This document shows positions 14,556 to 24,131 of a stretch of DNA of 29,658 bases, piece by piece. The DNA comes from a virus: positions 1-29,658 of IMG/VR virus record IMGVR_UViG_3300032267_000352; one strand, 5' to 3'. A program made the position numbers and the translations under genes. The notes beneath the pieces are model-generated. The model saw only the letters and a program-made list of their open reading frames with translations. It did not search any database and was not told the DNA's origin. The stretch's first letter is position 1, and every line of letters begins with the position of its first letter.

Positions 14556-15824
14556 ATGGCAACAGGAGATAGAGTAAAAGATTACGGAGCATTTAGCGAA
14601 CTTCCTGCTTCTACCGGCACACCATTTGGTCAAGCTGGTGGCGCCCCTGCACCAATTACACCTAATGAAAATCGTAATCTTGCCAAAGAAGCAGAAGCTA
14701 GAAGTGCTGGATATACTCAAGCTCAAATTGATGCTCGTGGTGGTATTAACTCTCAAGGATATTTTAACGATGTTCCAGCATCTCAACAATTAACTGCTGA
14801 AGAGTACAAATCTGTAACTAAACCAGATGGAACTATTGACAGTGATGCAATGCTTTCAATATTAAATAAAAAACAAAGTGATGCTGGTGGTGGTTTAAAA
14901 GGCAGTAACTCTGGTAGCGCTGCTACAGGAGGTGCTTCAAGTGAAGCTCAAAGAGCTGCGGGATCTGCATATGCTTTATTGTTGGCTGAGTTTAACAAAT
15001 ATGGATTAGGCGCTTTAGTATCTCCATTACAAGATTTAATTAAACAAGGTTTATCTGCAGGAGAGTTTTCATTAGCGTTGCAAAATACCGATGCTTATAA
15101 AAGACGATTTGCCGCTAATACTGATCGTATTGCTAAAGGACTTACCGCGTTAAGCCCCGCTGAATATATTGCTTTAGAAGATCAATACCAAAACATTATG
15201 CGTAACTATGGGTTACCCGCATCTTATTACACTAAAGGTGATCTAGGTATTCAAGAAGGATTTAATAAATTACTTGCTAATGATGTATCCGCTACTGAAT
15301 TAGAAGATCGGGTAATGACTGCACAAAGCAGAGTTATAAACGCTAACCCAGAGGTTAAGCAAGCACTTAGATCTTTTTATCCAGATATTACAGATGGCGA
15401 CATCTTGGCTTATTCTCTTGACCCAACTAAAGCATTGACTGATATTAAACGCAAAGTAACTGCTGCTGAAATTGGCGGAGCAGCGTTAGGTCAAGGACTT
15501 TCTACAAATCAAACGGCTGCTGAAGGATTAGCTGCTTATGGTGTAACTAAAGGTCAAGCACAACAAGGATACAGTTCTATTGCTGAGTTTTTACCAACCG
15601 GTCAAAAACTTTCACAGATTTATCAAGAGTCTCCTTATACCCAAACACAAGCAGAGCAAGAAATATTTAATCTTGCAGATTCTGCTGCTGCTGCTAAAAA
15701 GCGCAAGCGTTTATCTCAATTAGAAACTGGTACATTTAGTGGTTCATCAGGCGTAGGTGCCTTGAACCGAGATCGTCAAGTATCTAATTATATGATGGGA
15801 CAGCCTGGAGCTGGTTCCTACTAA
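14556..15824 (+). CDS. probable internal virion protein (422 aa)
   Basis: ATG with AAGGGG upstream. The N-terminal 140 residues are Gly/Ala/Ser-rich and probably flexible. Residues 140-260 carry a helical block (LSPAEYIALEDQYQNIMRNY, then GLPASYYTKGDLG and LLANDVSATELEDRV) that I recall as recurrent in phage structural regions, without assigned function. The C-terminal part has a basic KKRKRL patch and ends in a Gly/Ser-rich tail. A 129-base hairpin-bearing gap separates it from the scaffold gene. Confidence 0.72.
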   Translation: MATGDRVKDYGAFSELPASTGTPFGQAGGAPAPITPNENRNLAKEAEARSAGYTQAQIDARGGINSQGYFNDVPASQQLTAEEYKSVTKPDGTIDSDAMLSILNKKQSDAGGGLKGSNSGSAATGGASSEAQRAAGSAYALLLAEFNKYGLGALVSPLQDLIKQGLSAGEFSLALQNTDAYKRRFAANTDRIAKGLTALSPAEYIALEDQYQNIMRNYGLPASYYTKGDLGIQEGFNKLLANDVSATELEDRVMTAQSRVINANPEVKQALRSFYPDITDGDILAYSLDPTKALTDIKRKVTAAEIGGAALGQGLSTNQTAAEGLAAYGVTKGQAQQGYSSIAEFLPTGQKLSQIYQESPYTQTQAEQEIFNLADSAAAAKKRKRLSQLETGTFSGSSGVGALNRDRQVSNYMMGQPGAGSY

Positions 15825-15837
15825 ACAACTAAGCCTG

Positions 15838-15861
15838 CTAACGGGACGACTGGTCCGTTAG
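15838..15861 (+). other. stem-loop upstream of the scaffold gene
   Basis: CTAACGGGAC (15838-15847) pairs with GTCCGTTAG (15853-15861), with one bulged G and the loop GACTG. No T-run follows, so it is not a standard terminator. It may be a processing or stability element that sets capsid-gene expression apart. Confidence 0.5.
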
Positions 15862-15889
15862 AGTGATATCAAACCCCAGGAGTAGAAGC

Positions 15890-15916
15890 CATATAGAAAT
15901 CCCCCAAATCTATATG
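15890..15916 (+). other. stem-loop, perfect 8-bp stem
   Basis: CATATAGA (15890-15897) and TCTATATG (15909-15916) flank an 11-base C/A-rich loop. It lies about 37 bases before the scaffold start and 28 bases after the previous stem-loop. The pair suggests a structured 5' end for the scaffold/capsid transcript. Confidence 0.5.
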
Positions 15917-15953
15917 AGGTCTACGAAACTACAAACAGAATGGGAGATGGACA

Positions 15954-16424
15954 ATGTCCAATTTCGACTACGAGGATGAAGATGACGATTTCACACAGGA
16001 ATCTAATCAGAATAATGATCTCGTTAAACAGTTGCGTAAAGCAAACAAGCAGAAGGAAAAAGAGTTAGCTGAACTAAAAAGCCAGTTTGACGGACTTTCC
16101 AAAGCACAAAGAGAACGAGCTATTAAAGATGTCCTCGAAGCTCGTGGAGTGAATAAGAAAATTGCTTCTTTCATTCCTTCGGACATAGACCCAACTGAGG
16201 AGTCTTTGTCTAAGTGGTTAAACGAATACGGTGACGTATTTGGTGTAACTGCTGAACCAACCCAAGATATCGTAGACCCAGCTCAAGCGGCTGCGTATAA
16301 GAAAATGAATAGCGCTGTTGATTCCGGATTAACTCCTGATTCATCAGATGATATGCTAAAGAAGATTCTTAATACTAACAGCAAGGAAGAGTTGGACGAA
16401 GTTCTACGTCAATCTGGGTTATAA
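15954..16424 (+). CDS. capsid scaffolding protein
   Basis: The 156-aa protein has the usual scaffold make-up. An acidic N-terminus (MSNFDYEDEDDDFTQES) is followed by a charged coiled coil (about residues 22-60, LVKQLRKANKQKEKELAELK), then a helical tail with AQRERAIKDVLEARGVNKKI and FIPSDIDPTEESLSKWLNEY. It lies immediately before the major capsid gene. Scaffolds of this kind fill the procapsid interior and are released or degraded on packaging; no protease is fused here. ATG with GGGAGATGG upstream. Confidence 0.85.
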   Translation: MSNFDYEDEDDDFTQESNQNNDLVKQLRKANKQKEKELAELKSQFDGLSKAQRERAIKDVLEARGVNKKIASFIPSDIDPTEESLSKWLNEYGDVFGVTAEPTQDIVDPAQAAAYKKMNSAVDSGLTPDSSDDMLKKILNTNSKEELDEVLRQSGL

Positions 16425-16450
16425 CTTCTATCCGAAAGGCTAAACCCTAA

Positions 16451-17377
16451 ATGGCAATTCCAGGCGGTACGCTAACAGGTACCTCGGCAATCAGCAATTT
16501 AGTCCAGACCGCGTATGATCAATACGTCCGTATGGCACTACGTTCCATTCCAGTAATGAGAGCGCTTGCAGATGTCAAACCTGTTCAACAGGCAATGCCA
16601 GGATCATCAGTTGTATTCTCAATCTATTCTGATTTAGCACAAGCTACTTCAACTTTGACAGAATCACTAGATGTTTCTTCTATTGCTCTAGGTAACCCAA
16701 ACCAGGTTACAGTAACACTTCAAGAGTACGGCTCAGCCGTAACAACAACTAAGAAGTTAAACCTAACTTCTTTCAACGATGTAGATGCAGCACTTGCTGA
16801 TATCATCGCTTATAACGCTGCAGATTCTATCGATTCTGTTGTTGCTTCTGTTCTAACAGGCGGCACCAACGTAATTTACGCAGGAACTGCAACATCAACA
16901 GCTAGCATCACTGCTACACAAAAGATCACTGTTCAAGACATCCGTGAGGCTGTAACTGAACTACGTACAGGCAAGGCTTTGCCTCGTATTGGTGAGCTTT
17001 ATGCAGGATACCTACACCCACGTCAGACTGCTGACCTTCGTGCTGAAACAGGAACTGGTGGATTCCAGGAACTAACTAAGTACGTTGATCGCACTCCGTT
17101 CGTCGCTGGTGCTGTTGGCGTAATTGAAGGTGCTTTCATTGTTGAGACACCTCGCGTTCCTTACGCAACAAATGGAACAACTAACGTTTACAAGGCAGTT
17201 ATTGCCGGACGTGAAGCGCTTGCAGAAGCGCAAGGTCAAGATATCTCAACGATCATCGGACCTCAAATCGATGCTTTGCGTCGATACCACACAATCGGTT
17301 GGTACTACTTTGGCGGATGGTCACTACTTCGTCAAGCAGCTATCTACCGTGTGGAATCTGCTGCAACAAACGGCTAA
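16451..17377 (+). CDS. major capsid protein, N4-gp56-like family
   Basis: The 308-aa product forms the icosahedral shell. It starts MAIPGGTLTGTSAISNLVQT, continues into the helix QTAYDQYVRMALRSIPVMRA and a beta-rich domain (TVTLQEYGSAVTTTKKLNLT), and ends with WYYFGGWSLLRQAAIYRVES. The 'LQEYG...T.KL' and 'R...GWYYFGG' patterns, the length and the HK97-type layout fit N4-gp56-like capsid proteins. It follows directly after the scaffold gene. AAAGG lies about 14 bases upstream of the ATG. Sequence is balanced, with no sign of a propeptide. Confidence 0.9.
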   Translation: MAIPGGTLTGTSAISNLVQTAYDQYVRMALRSIPVMRALADVKPVQQAMPGSSVVFSIYSDLAQATSTLTESLDVSSIALGNPNQVTVTLQEYGSAVTTTKKLNLTSFNDVDAALADIIAYNAADSIDSVVASVLTGGTNVIYAGTATSTASITATQKITVQDIREAVTELRTGKALPRIGELYAGYLHPRQTADLRAETGTGGFQELTKYVDRTPFVAGAVGVIEGAFIVETPRVPYATNGTTNVYKAVIAGREALAEAQGQDISTIIGPQIDALRRYHTIGWYYFGGWSLLRQAAIYRVESAATNG

Positions 17378-17393
17378 TAAATCCGTTCGGTGG

Positions 17394-17413
17394 GAGGTGG
17401 GTCAAACCACCTC
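17394..17413 (+). other. hairpin after the major capsid gene
   Basis: GAGGTGG (17394-17400) pairs perfectly with CCACCTC (17407-17413) around GTCAAA. No U-tract follows. It could stabilise the 3' end of the capsid mRNA or partly attenuate read-through. Confidence 0.5.
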
Positions 17414-17434
17414 TCATCACTTAGAAAGGAAGTT

Positions 17435-17785
17435 ATGGCACAAGTATTAGTTGGTTACTCAATCAACACACCTTGGGAGTACCAGACGTGGGGAGCAGGT
17501 CAACCTTGGCCTGATAAATACTCTCGTCTTGCTGGTAGACCAATTACCGGTGGAACATCAACAGGAACTATTAACCCATTCCTAACTGATATTGCTCGTG
17601 GCAAAACTTTAATTATTAAAGACGGAGAAGTTGAAGAAACTTTATATCCGTATCAAAACACTTTAGCAGATGCTGACTACTATTTCCTCGGTGGTCACGT
17701 CTATAGTATTACAATAGCGCAGGGTGATTTTATGGCATCCAAAGGATACGGTAGTTATCTAACACCAATTTATGAGGAGCAATGA
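17435..17785 (+). CDS. hypothetical structural-region protein (116 aa)
   Basis: The ATG at 17435 has AAAGGAAG correctly spaced; a longer frame would read through the hairpin. The protein begins MAQVLVGYSINTPWEYQTWG, is aromatic and Gly-rich, and has beta-like sequence (KTLIIKDGEVEETLYPYQNT; HVYSITIAQGDFMASKGYGS). The position right after the capsid protein suits a decoration or head-completion protein, but I see no diagnostic motif. Its stop overlaps the next start as ATGA. Confidence 0.72.
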   Translation: MAQVLVGYSINTPWEYQTWGAGQPWPDKYSRLAGRPITGGTSTGTINPFLTDIARGKTLIIKDGEVEETLYPYQNTLADADYYFLGGHVYSITIAQGDFMASKGYGSYLTPIYEEQ

Positions 17786-18054
17786 GTAACTGTACATCAA
17801 GTTGTAAGACCCAAGATCACGAGTCATACGGAGCTTGTATTAGATCCAATATGCCTATGATCTCTGGTGGTGCTACTCCGTCTAGGACTGGAGCATCCCT
17901 TTCAGCAATTAAAAAAGATGAAAAAGAATTAACTTCTTATTACTCCGCTATAGCACAAGGCGTAGAACCTATATCAACCAAACAAAAAGATATTGACGCA
18001 GCACTTAAGTTCAGTAATGAAACAGGCGTTGCGTTCGATGGAAACAAAATCTAA
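17782..18054 (+). CDS. small hypothetical protein with N-terminal Cys cluster (90 aa)
   Basis: ATGA overlap with the upstream gene and GAGGAGC before the start. MSNCTSSCKTQDHESYGACI gives three cysteines (residues 4, 8 and 19) and a His that could bind a metal. The remainder is hydrophilic and helical (KKDEKELTSYYSAIAQGVEP; KDIDAALKFSNETG). I recall similar short proteins next to capsid genes of environmental phages, without a known role. Confidence 0.7.
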   Translation: MSNCTSSCKTQDHESYGACIRSNMPMISGGATPSRTGASLSAIKKDEKELTSYYSAIAQGVEPISTKQKDIDAALKFSNETGVAFDGNKI

Positions 18055-18066
18055 CAAGGAGAAACT

Positions 18067-18231
18067 ATGAAAAAGATGAAATCATCTGGTGGTGCTATGT
18101 CCACTAACGCCAAGAGTTTTGGCGCAGGTAGCAAGAAGGGTATTCCAGCATCAACTATGGGCGGAACTCCTGCTAAGACTAAGGGCAACAAAGCAACATT
18201 CTCAGGCGGTAAGAAGAAAGTAGGCAAATAA
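18067..18231 (+). CDS. tiny basic Gly/Ser/Lys-rich protein (54 aa)
   Basis: ATG at 18067 after AAGGAG. It starts MKKMKSSGGAMSTNAKSFGA and ends FSGGKKKVGK. It is strongly basic, low-complexity and probably disordered. It opens a run of seven very small genes joined mostly by TAATG or ATGA overlaps. Possible DNA- or RNA-binding virion cargo; unproven. Confidence 0.72.
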   Translation: MKKMKSSGGAMSTNAKSFGAGSKKGIPASTMGGTPAKTKGNKATFSGGKKKVGK

Positions 18232-18341
18232 TGTGTGCTAATTGCGGATGCGGTTACGTATCATATGACGATTTACAAACTGGTTCACCTGCTGGAAAAG
18301 TAGGCGGAGAGAACGAAGCAACAGAAGGCGGAGAAGCATAA
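18231..18341 (+). CDS. tiny Cys-containing acidic protein (36 aa)
   Basis: TAATG overlaps at both ends support translation. It begins MCANCGCGYVSYDDLQTGSP; the CANCGC knuckle may bind a metal. The tail is acidic (ENEATEGGEA), the opposite charge of its neighbours. It could be an adaptor to the basic miniproteins, but this is speculation. Confidence 0.6.
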   Translation: MCANCGCGYVSYDDLQTGSPAGKVGGENEATEGGEA

Positions 18342-18523
18342 TGAAAAAAGCACACCCAGGATTTAAAAAAGCAGCATCAATGATTGCTAAGAAGCAAGGT
18401 GTATCTAAAGAGCGTGCTGGTGCAATTCTTGCAGCAGGTGCTCGTAAGGCTTCTGCTAAGGCAGTCAAGGCTAATCCTCGCTTGAAAAAAGTTTCAGGGA
18501 TGAAATCTAAAAAAGGTATGTAA
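18341..18523 (+). CDS. small basic helical protein (60 aa)
   Basis: The sequence (MKKAHPGFKKAASMIAKKQG, then SKERAGAILAAGARKAS and KANPRLKKVSG) is histone-like in composition, with about a third Lys/Arg and many Ala. I recall this short pattern (AGAILAAG.RKAS...ANPRLKKV) from other phage structural modules. A DNA-associated role is plausible. Start and stop are coupled as TAATG to both neighbours. Confidence 0.75.
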   Translation: MKKAHPGFKKAASMIAKKQGVSKERAGAILAAGARKASAKAVKANPRLKKVSGMKSKKGM

Positions 18524-18678
18524 TGGCAAAAAAAGCAATAAAAAAAGAAGCTAAAGTAATGGGTGAGTTTAAAAGAGGAACTCTACATTCCGGTAGCAAA
18601 AAGGGACCAATAGTTAAATCCCGTAAGCAAGCAATTGCTATTGCTTTGTCTGAGTCTAAGAAAGCCAAAAAGAAATAA
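18523..18678 (+). CDS. DUF6496-like small basic protein (51 aa)
   Basis: The core GEFKRGTLHSGSKKGPIVKS followed by RKQAIAIALSESKKAKKK matches the DUF6496 pattern (short, with 'SRKQAIAIALSE'). The family is common in phages and bacteria and has no known activity. Strongly basic. TAATG overlaps on both sides. Confidence 0.82.
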   Translation: MAKKAIKKEAKVMGEFKRGTLHSGSKKGPIVKSRKQAIAIALSESKKAKKK

Positions 18679-18836
18679 TGTCATCTGGTAGTTACAAACG
18701 CCACGATGGTTTTAACTCAATCCAGATTAAAAATGGATTAGTAGTTCGTCTTAATAAAAATGGATCTATTAGAGCAGTATTAGGAAAGTACGGAGAATAT
18801 GGCAAGCAGTCCGGCGTGGCAACGCAAAGAAGGTAA
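18678..18836 (+). CDS. small hypothetical protein (52 aa), overlapping the next gene
   Basis: Its ATG overlaps the previous TAA as TAATG. The protein (MSSGSYKRHDGFNSIQIKNG...VVRLNKNGSIRAVLGKYGEY) looks like a small beta protein. The last 38 bases overlap the start of the 100-aa gene in another frame, an unusually long overlap here. It could be shorter in practice, but the coupled start supports it. Confidence 0.6.
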   Translation: MSSGSYKRHDGFNSIQIKNGLVVRLNKNGSIRAVLGKYGEYGKQSGVATQRR

Positions 18837-19101
18837 AAACCCTAAAGGCGGATTAAATGCTAAGGGTAGAGCCTCAGCTAAAGCACAAGGCAGTAATTTA
18901 AAACCACCAGTTAAATCTGGTGATAATCCACGCAGAGCATCTTTCTTAGCTCGTATGGGTAATATGCCAGGACCTGAGCGCAAACCAAATGGTGAGCCTA
19001 CAAGGTTATTACTTTCTTTACAGGCTTGGGGAGCATCAAGTAAAGCAGATGCTAAGTCTAAAGCCGCAGCAATTTCTAAAAGAAACAAAGGTAAGAAATG
19101 A
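18799..19101 (+). CDS. DUF6321-like basic protein (100 aa)
   Basis: The segments WQRKEGKNPKGGLNAKGRAS, LKPPVKSGDNPRRASFLARM and MPGPERKPNGEPTRLLLSLQ follow the DUF6321 pattern I recall from many phages, strongly conserved despite small size. It is basic (Lys-rich C-terminus SKRNKGKK) and has a ribosome-binding GGAGA before the ATG. Role unknown. A virion or DNA-associated protein is inferred from charge and position. Confidence 0.85.
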   Translation: MASSPAWQRKEGKNPKGGLNAKGRASAKAQGSNLKPPVKSGDNPRRASFLARMGNMPGPERKPNGEPTRLLLSLQAWGASSKADAKSKAAAISKRNKGKK

Positions 19102-19262
19102 AAAAGAAAGCATTTTGGGATACAAAGAATCCTAAGAAAACATCTAAGAAATTATCACCAGCGCAAAAATCTAGCGCTAAAGCAAGAGCAAAGGCGGCAG
19201 GCAGACCTTATCCAAACTTAGTGGATAACGCTGCAGTATCTAAAAAATCTAAAAAGAAGTGA
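19098..19262 (+). CDS. tiny Lys-rich protein (54 aa)
   Basis: ATGA overlap with the previous gene. It begins MKKKAFWDTKNPKKTSKKLS and contains a motif-like AGRPYPNLVDNAAV near the C-terminus, a pattern I have seen in small phage proteins near structural genes. Highly basic. It closes the run of tiny genes. Confidence 0.75.
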   Translation: MKKKAFWDTKNPKKTSKKLSPAQKSSAKARAKAAGRPYPNLVDNAAVSKKSKKK

Positions 19263-19271
19263 GGTAGATAG

Positions 19272-19558
19272 GTGTACTATGGTAATCCTGGTTCAACAGT
19301 TAATGCTGAATTAAATCGTTTGGCTAATGGTGGCACCTATCCTGCCCGTCAAAATTTTAAAGATGAAGGTGGCGCTGCTCAAGCTTGGGCTGCTGCTAGA
19401 GGAGTACCTCTAGGTAAGATCACCGATGTTGTTGGAGTTCTTAATTATATTAATGGTGTAACAGATCGTTCAAAGTTTTTAGATTTAGCAGGAGTTTGTA
19501 ATTCAATAGCTGGTACTGTTGGGTTAGAACCTTCTGCGTCATTGGCGCAGGTGGCTTC

Positions 19559-19562
<4 letters not shown>
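19272..19562 (+). CDS. hypothetical protein (96 aa)
   Basis: GTG start at 19272 preceded by GAGGTAG. It begins MYYGNPGSTVNAELNRLANG and has helical segments (GGAAQAWAAARGVPLGKITD; VVGVLNYINGVTDR). It ends with an Ala-rich tail overlapping the next start by 4 bases (TTGA). The place before a beta-sandwich protein and a fibre gene suggests a tail or fibre accessory. Not recognised. Confidence 0.7.
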
Positions 19563-21297
<1,735 letters not shown>

Positions 21298-21306
21298 ACT
21301 AGAGTG

Positions 21307-22368
21307 ATGAAAGTTGCTGTCTACGCAATAGCCTTAAATGAAGAAAAGCACGTCAAGAGATGGTATGAGTCAACCAAAGAAGCTGACTACCACGTTATAG
21401 CTGATACCGGTTCAACTGATAACACCGTTAAGATTGCTAAAGAACTTGGTATAGCAGTTCATACGATCTCTGTTAAACCGTTTAGGTTTGATGATGCTAG
21501 AAACGCAAGTCTTGCTTTAGTACCAGCCGATGCTAATTATTGTATCGCTATGGATATGGATGAGATTATGCGTCCAGGTTGGCGGCAAGAATTAGAGAAG
21601 GCTTACGCTGAAGGTATAGAAAAACCTCGCTATAGATTTGTAACAGATTTTAATCCCGATGGAAGCATCAAGGCAGAGTTTGATGGATTTAGAATCCACA
21701 CTAGAAACAACGTTAGATGGGTCTATCCAATTCACGAAGTACCGCAAGGGTATAACCGTGAAAAAGAAGAAACATCTAAGATGTTTAATATTGAATCTTG
21801 GCACTTACCAGATGGTGAGAAGTCAAGAGGCAACTACTTACCTATGCTTGAGAACGCAGCAAAGGAAAACCCTGATAGTAGAAACTTATACTATTTAGGA
21901 AGAGAGTATTTCTACCACGAAAGATTTACTGAAGCATTAGATACTTTAAAAAAGTATTTAGAGATTAGCGTATTCAAAGCAGAGCGAGGATTTGCTCTAC
22001 GGATTATGGCAAAATGTGATACTTCTAATGCTGAAGAATACTTAATAAAGTCTACTGAAGAATACCAAAGTAGAGAATCCGTCTTAGCCTTAGCTAACCA
22101 TTATTACCATACTAAACAATGGAAAGAATGTAATAAGGTAGCAAAGATTGCTTTAACCAAAACTGAGAAGGCTACAGAGTTTATGGTTGAGGCTTGGGCT
22201 TGGACTCATATGGCAGATGATCTTGTTGCAGTATCCGCTTGGAACTTAGAACAGTGGCAAGAAGCATATGAGTATGGCAAGAAGGCAGTAGAGATAACAC
22301 CGACAGATGAAAGATTAATAACAAATTTAAAGTTCTACAAAGAAAAGGTGGGTAATGACAACACTTAG
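21307..22368 (+). CDS. GT2-type glycosyltransferase with C-terminal helical repeats (353 aa)
   Basis: The N-terminal GT-A domain shows the nucleotide-sugar site: IALNEEKH (8-15), DTGSTDNT (33-40) and the metal-binding DMDE (83-86). WYRW-like aromatic clusters (NNVRWVYPIHEVPQGY) follow, as expected at the acceptor side. Residues about 190-350 look like TPR-type helical repeats (NLYYLGREYFYHERFTEALD; EQWQEAYEYGKKAVEI), common in protein-modifying transferases. A GTG at 21304 is an alternative start; the ribosome-binding site is weak either way. It lies between the collagen-like fibre and the connector gene. The target is inferred, not shown; DNA or host cell-wall sugar are alternatives. Confidence 0.88.
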   Translation: MKVAVYAIALNEEKHVKRWYESTKEADYHVIADTGSTDNTVKIAKELGIAVHTISVKPFRFDDARNASLALVPADANYCIAMDMDEIMRPGWRQELEKAYAEGIEKPRYRFVTDFNPDGSIKAEFDGFRIHTRNNVRWVYPIHEVPQGYNREKEETSKMFNIESWHLPDGEKSRGNYLPMLENAAKENPDSRNLYYLGREYFYHERFTEALDTLKKYLEISVFKAERGFALRIMAKCDTSNAEEYLIKSTEEYQSRESVLALANHYYHTKQWKECNKVAKIALTKTEKATEFMVEAWAWTHMADDLVAVSAWNLEQWQEAYEYGKKAVEITPTDERLITNLKFYKEKVGNDNT

Positions 22369-23257
22369 TCAGATGATATCTGAGGTTAGATCCAATCTTG
22401 CAGGCTATACGCTTCGCCAAGATCGCATTACTAACCTAGCCAACACTGGTGGCATTACCGCTACTGAGTTGTCTATTAAAATTGGATCAGCAGAAAACCT
22501 TGCTAAAGGTGTTGTTGAGATTGAAGATGAACTTCTTTGGATCACATCATTTGATAGAACTAACTTAACATTAAATGCAATACCAGGATTTGGCAGAGGA
22601 TACCAAGGAACTACCCCTGCTCCTCATCCTGAAAATGCTCAAGTCACTATGACCCCTACTTTTCCTAGAACAATTATTAGACAAGCAATCAACGATACGA
22701 TCAGTTCTTACTATCCAAAATTGTTTGGTATCTATTCAACTACTTTTACCTTTAATGCAGCACAAGTTGCATACAAATTACCAGATGATGCACGAGATGT
22801 ATTGTATATATCCTGGCAAACCGTTGGTCCGTCTAAAGAATGGCTACCTGTTAACAAATGGCGTATTGACAAAATGGCTAACGTAGCAGCATTTAATTCA
22901 ACAAAGACAGTAAATATCTATGACAAGATTATGCCTGGTCGTACAGTTCAGGTTTACTATTCAGCCCTACCTAATAACTTAACTAATAGTACTGATAACT
23001 ACACAACAGTTACAGGACTGCCAGAATCTACAAGAGATGTTACTACTCTTGGTGCTGCGTACAGATTACTATCTTATGTTGACACCGGTAGAATTAACCT
23101 TACCAGCGCCGAGGCAGATTTAGCTGACGCTAAGTTACCTTCAACATCTGGTGCTTCAGCATCTAAGTATGTCTTTGCTTTGTACCAACAACGCCTACAG
23201 GAAGAATCTGTTAAGTTGCAATCACTGTTCCCAATACGAACTCACTACTCCAAGTAA
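22355..23257 (+). CDS. probable head-tail connector / tail adaptor protein (300 aa)
   Basis: The ATG lies inside the end of the glycosyltransferase gene, with AAGGTGGG upstream. The protein begins MTTLSQMISEVRSNLAGYTL, then a beta region (VEIEDELLWITSFDRTNLTL...GFGRGYQGTTPA), a helix (RTIIRQAINDTISSYYPKLF) and a beta domain (VLYISWQTVGPSKEWLPVNK). The order resembles tail-tube A / adaptor proteins of podoviruses, which sit below the portal. A neck or fibre-linking role is the alternative. Confidence 0.6.
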   Translation: MTTLSQMISEVRSNLAGYTLRQDRITNLANTGGITATELSIKIGSAENLAKGVVEIEDELLWITSFDRTNLTLNAIPGFGRGYQGTTPAPHPENAQVTMTPTFPRTIIRQAINDTISSYYPKLFGIYSTTFTFNAAQVAYKLPDDARDVLYISWQTVGPSKEWLPVNKWRIDKMANVAAFNSTKTVNIYDKIMPGRTVQVYYSALPNNLTNSTDNYTTVTGLPESTRDVTTLGAAYRLLSYVDTGRINLTSAEADLADAKLPSTSGASASKYVFALYQQRLQEESVKLQSLFPIRTHYSK

Positions 23258-23267
23258 GGAAGAATAA

Positions 23268-24131
23268 ATGGCAAGAGTATATTCCTCAACCAGCGTAGCT
23301 ACTACTCTGGCTTCAACTCTATCAAATATAGCAACCAGTTTAACGGTTACTGCTGGCGGTGGTGGTCCACTAATCCAAGGAGCAGGTTTTGCTAATGGTG
23401 ATATCTTTACTATTGCTATTGATCCAGATACTCAGACCGAAGAGATTTGTTATGTTACCGCTAACTCTGGTGACGTATTTACAGTTACTAGAGCACAGGC
23501 TGGTACTAGTGCTGTGTCACACGCAAGCGGTGCAACAGTAAGACACGTACTTACTAGTGCTGATTTGGTTTATTTTAGAGATGGCGTGGTTACTGCTAAT
23601 GCTGCAATACCTGCATCTACCTTAACTACAAAAGGTGATTTATTAACTAGAACAACAGCAACTTTACAAAGATTAGCTATTGGTTCTAATGGAACCGTTC
23701 TTACGGCAGATAGCACAGCAACTACTGGCGTAGCTTGGACTGCAGTTCCTACAGAACTACCTTCACAAACTGGCAACGGTGGCAAATATTTAAAAACAGA
23801 TGGAACAAATGCTTCTTGGGGCAGTCCAACAGATGTAGTATTTAATGCTCAAACTGGAACAACATACACATTAGTAGCAACCGATCTTAATAAAATGGTT
23901 ACTCTTACTAATGCTAATCCAATTACTTTAACAGTGCCTAATGGTATCTTTACGGTTGGTCAACAAATTAACCTTGCTCAATTAGGGCTAGGTCAAGTTG
24001 AAGTTGTATCAGATGGAACAACAACAATCAATGCAAGTCCTGGTAAAAAAATCCGCGCTCAATATGCTATTGCTACTTTAATTTGCACAGCATCTAATAC
24101 ATTCCTACTAGTGGGAGACATAACAGCCTAA
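23268..24131 (+). CDS. tail fibre protein (287 aa)
   Basis: The N-terminal 100 residues (DIFTIAIDPDTQTEEICYVT...FTVTRAQAGTSAVSHASGAT) form a beta domain seen at virion-attached ends of fibres. The centre has the fibre motif TKGDLLTRTTATLQRLAIGS...NGTVLTADSTATTGVAW. The C-terminal domain from residue 193 (NAQTGTTYTLVATDLNKMVT ... LVGDITA) is repeated in the gene at 24451. ATG with GGAAG upstream. The stop overlaps the next start as TAATG. Confidence 0.85.
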   Translation: MARVYSSTSVATTLASTLSNIATSLTVTAGGGGPLIQGAGFANGDIFTIAIDPDTQTEEICYVTANSGDVFTVTRAQAGTSAVSHASGATVRHVLTSADLVYFRDGVVTANAAIPASTLTTKGDLLTRTTATLQRLAIGSNGTVLTADSTATTGVAWTAVPTELPSQTGNGGKYLKTDGTNASWGSPTDVVFNAQTGTTYTLVATDLNKMVTLTNANPITLTVPNGIFTVGQQINLAQLGLGQVEVVSDGTTTINASPGKKIRAQYAIATLICTASNTFLLVGDITA

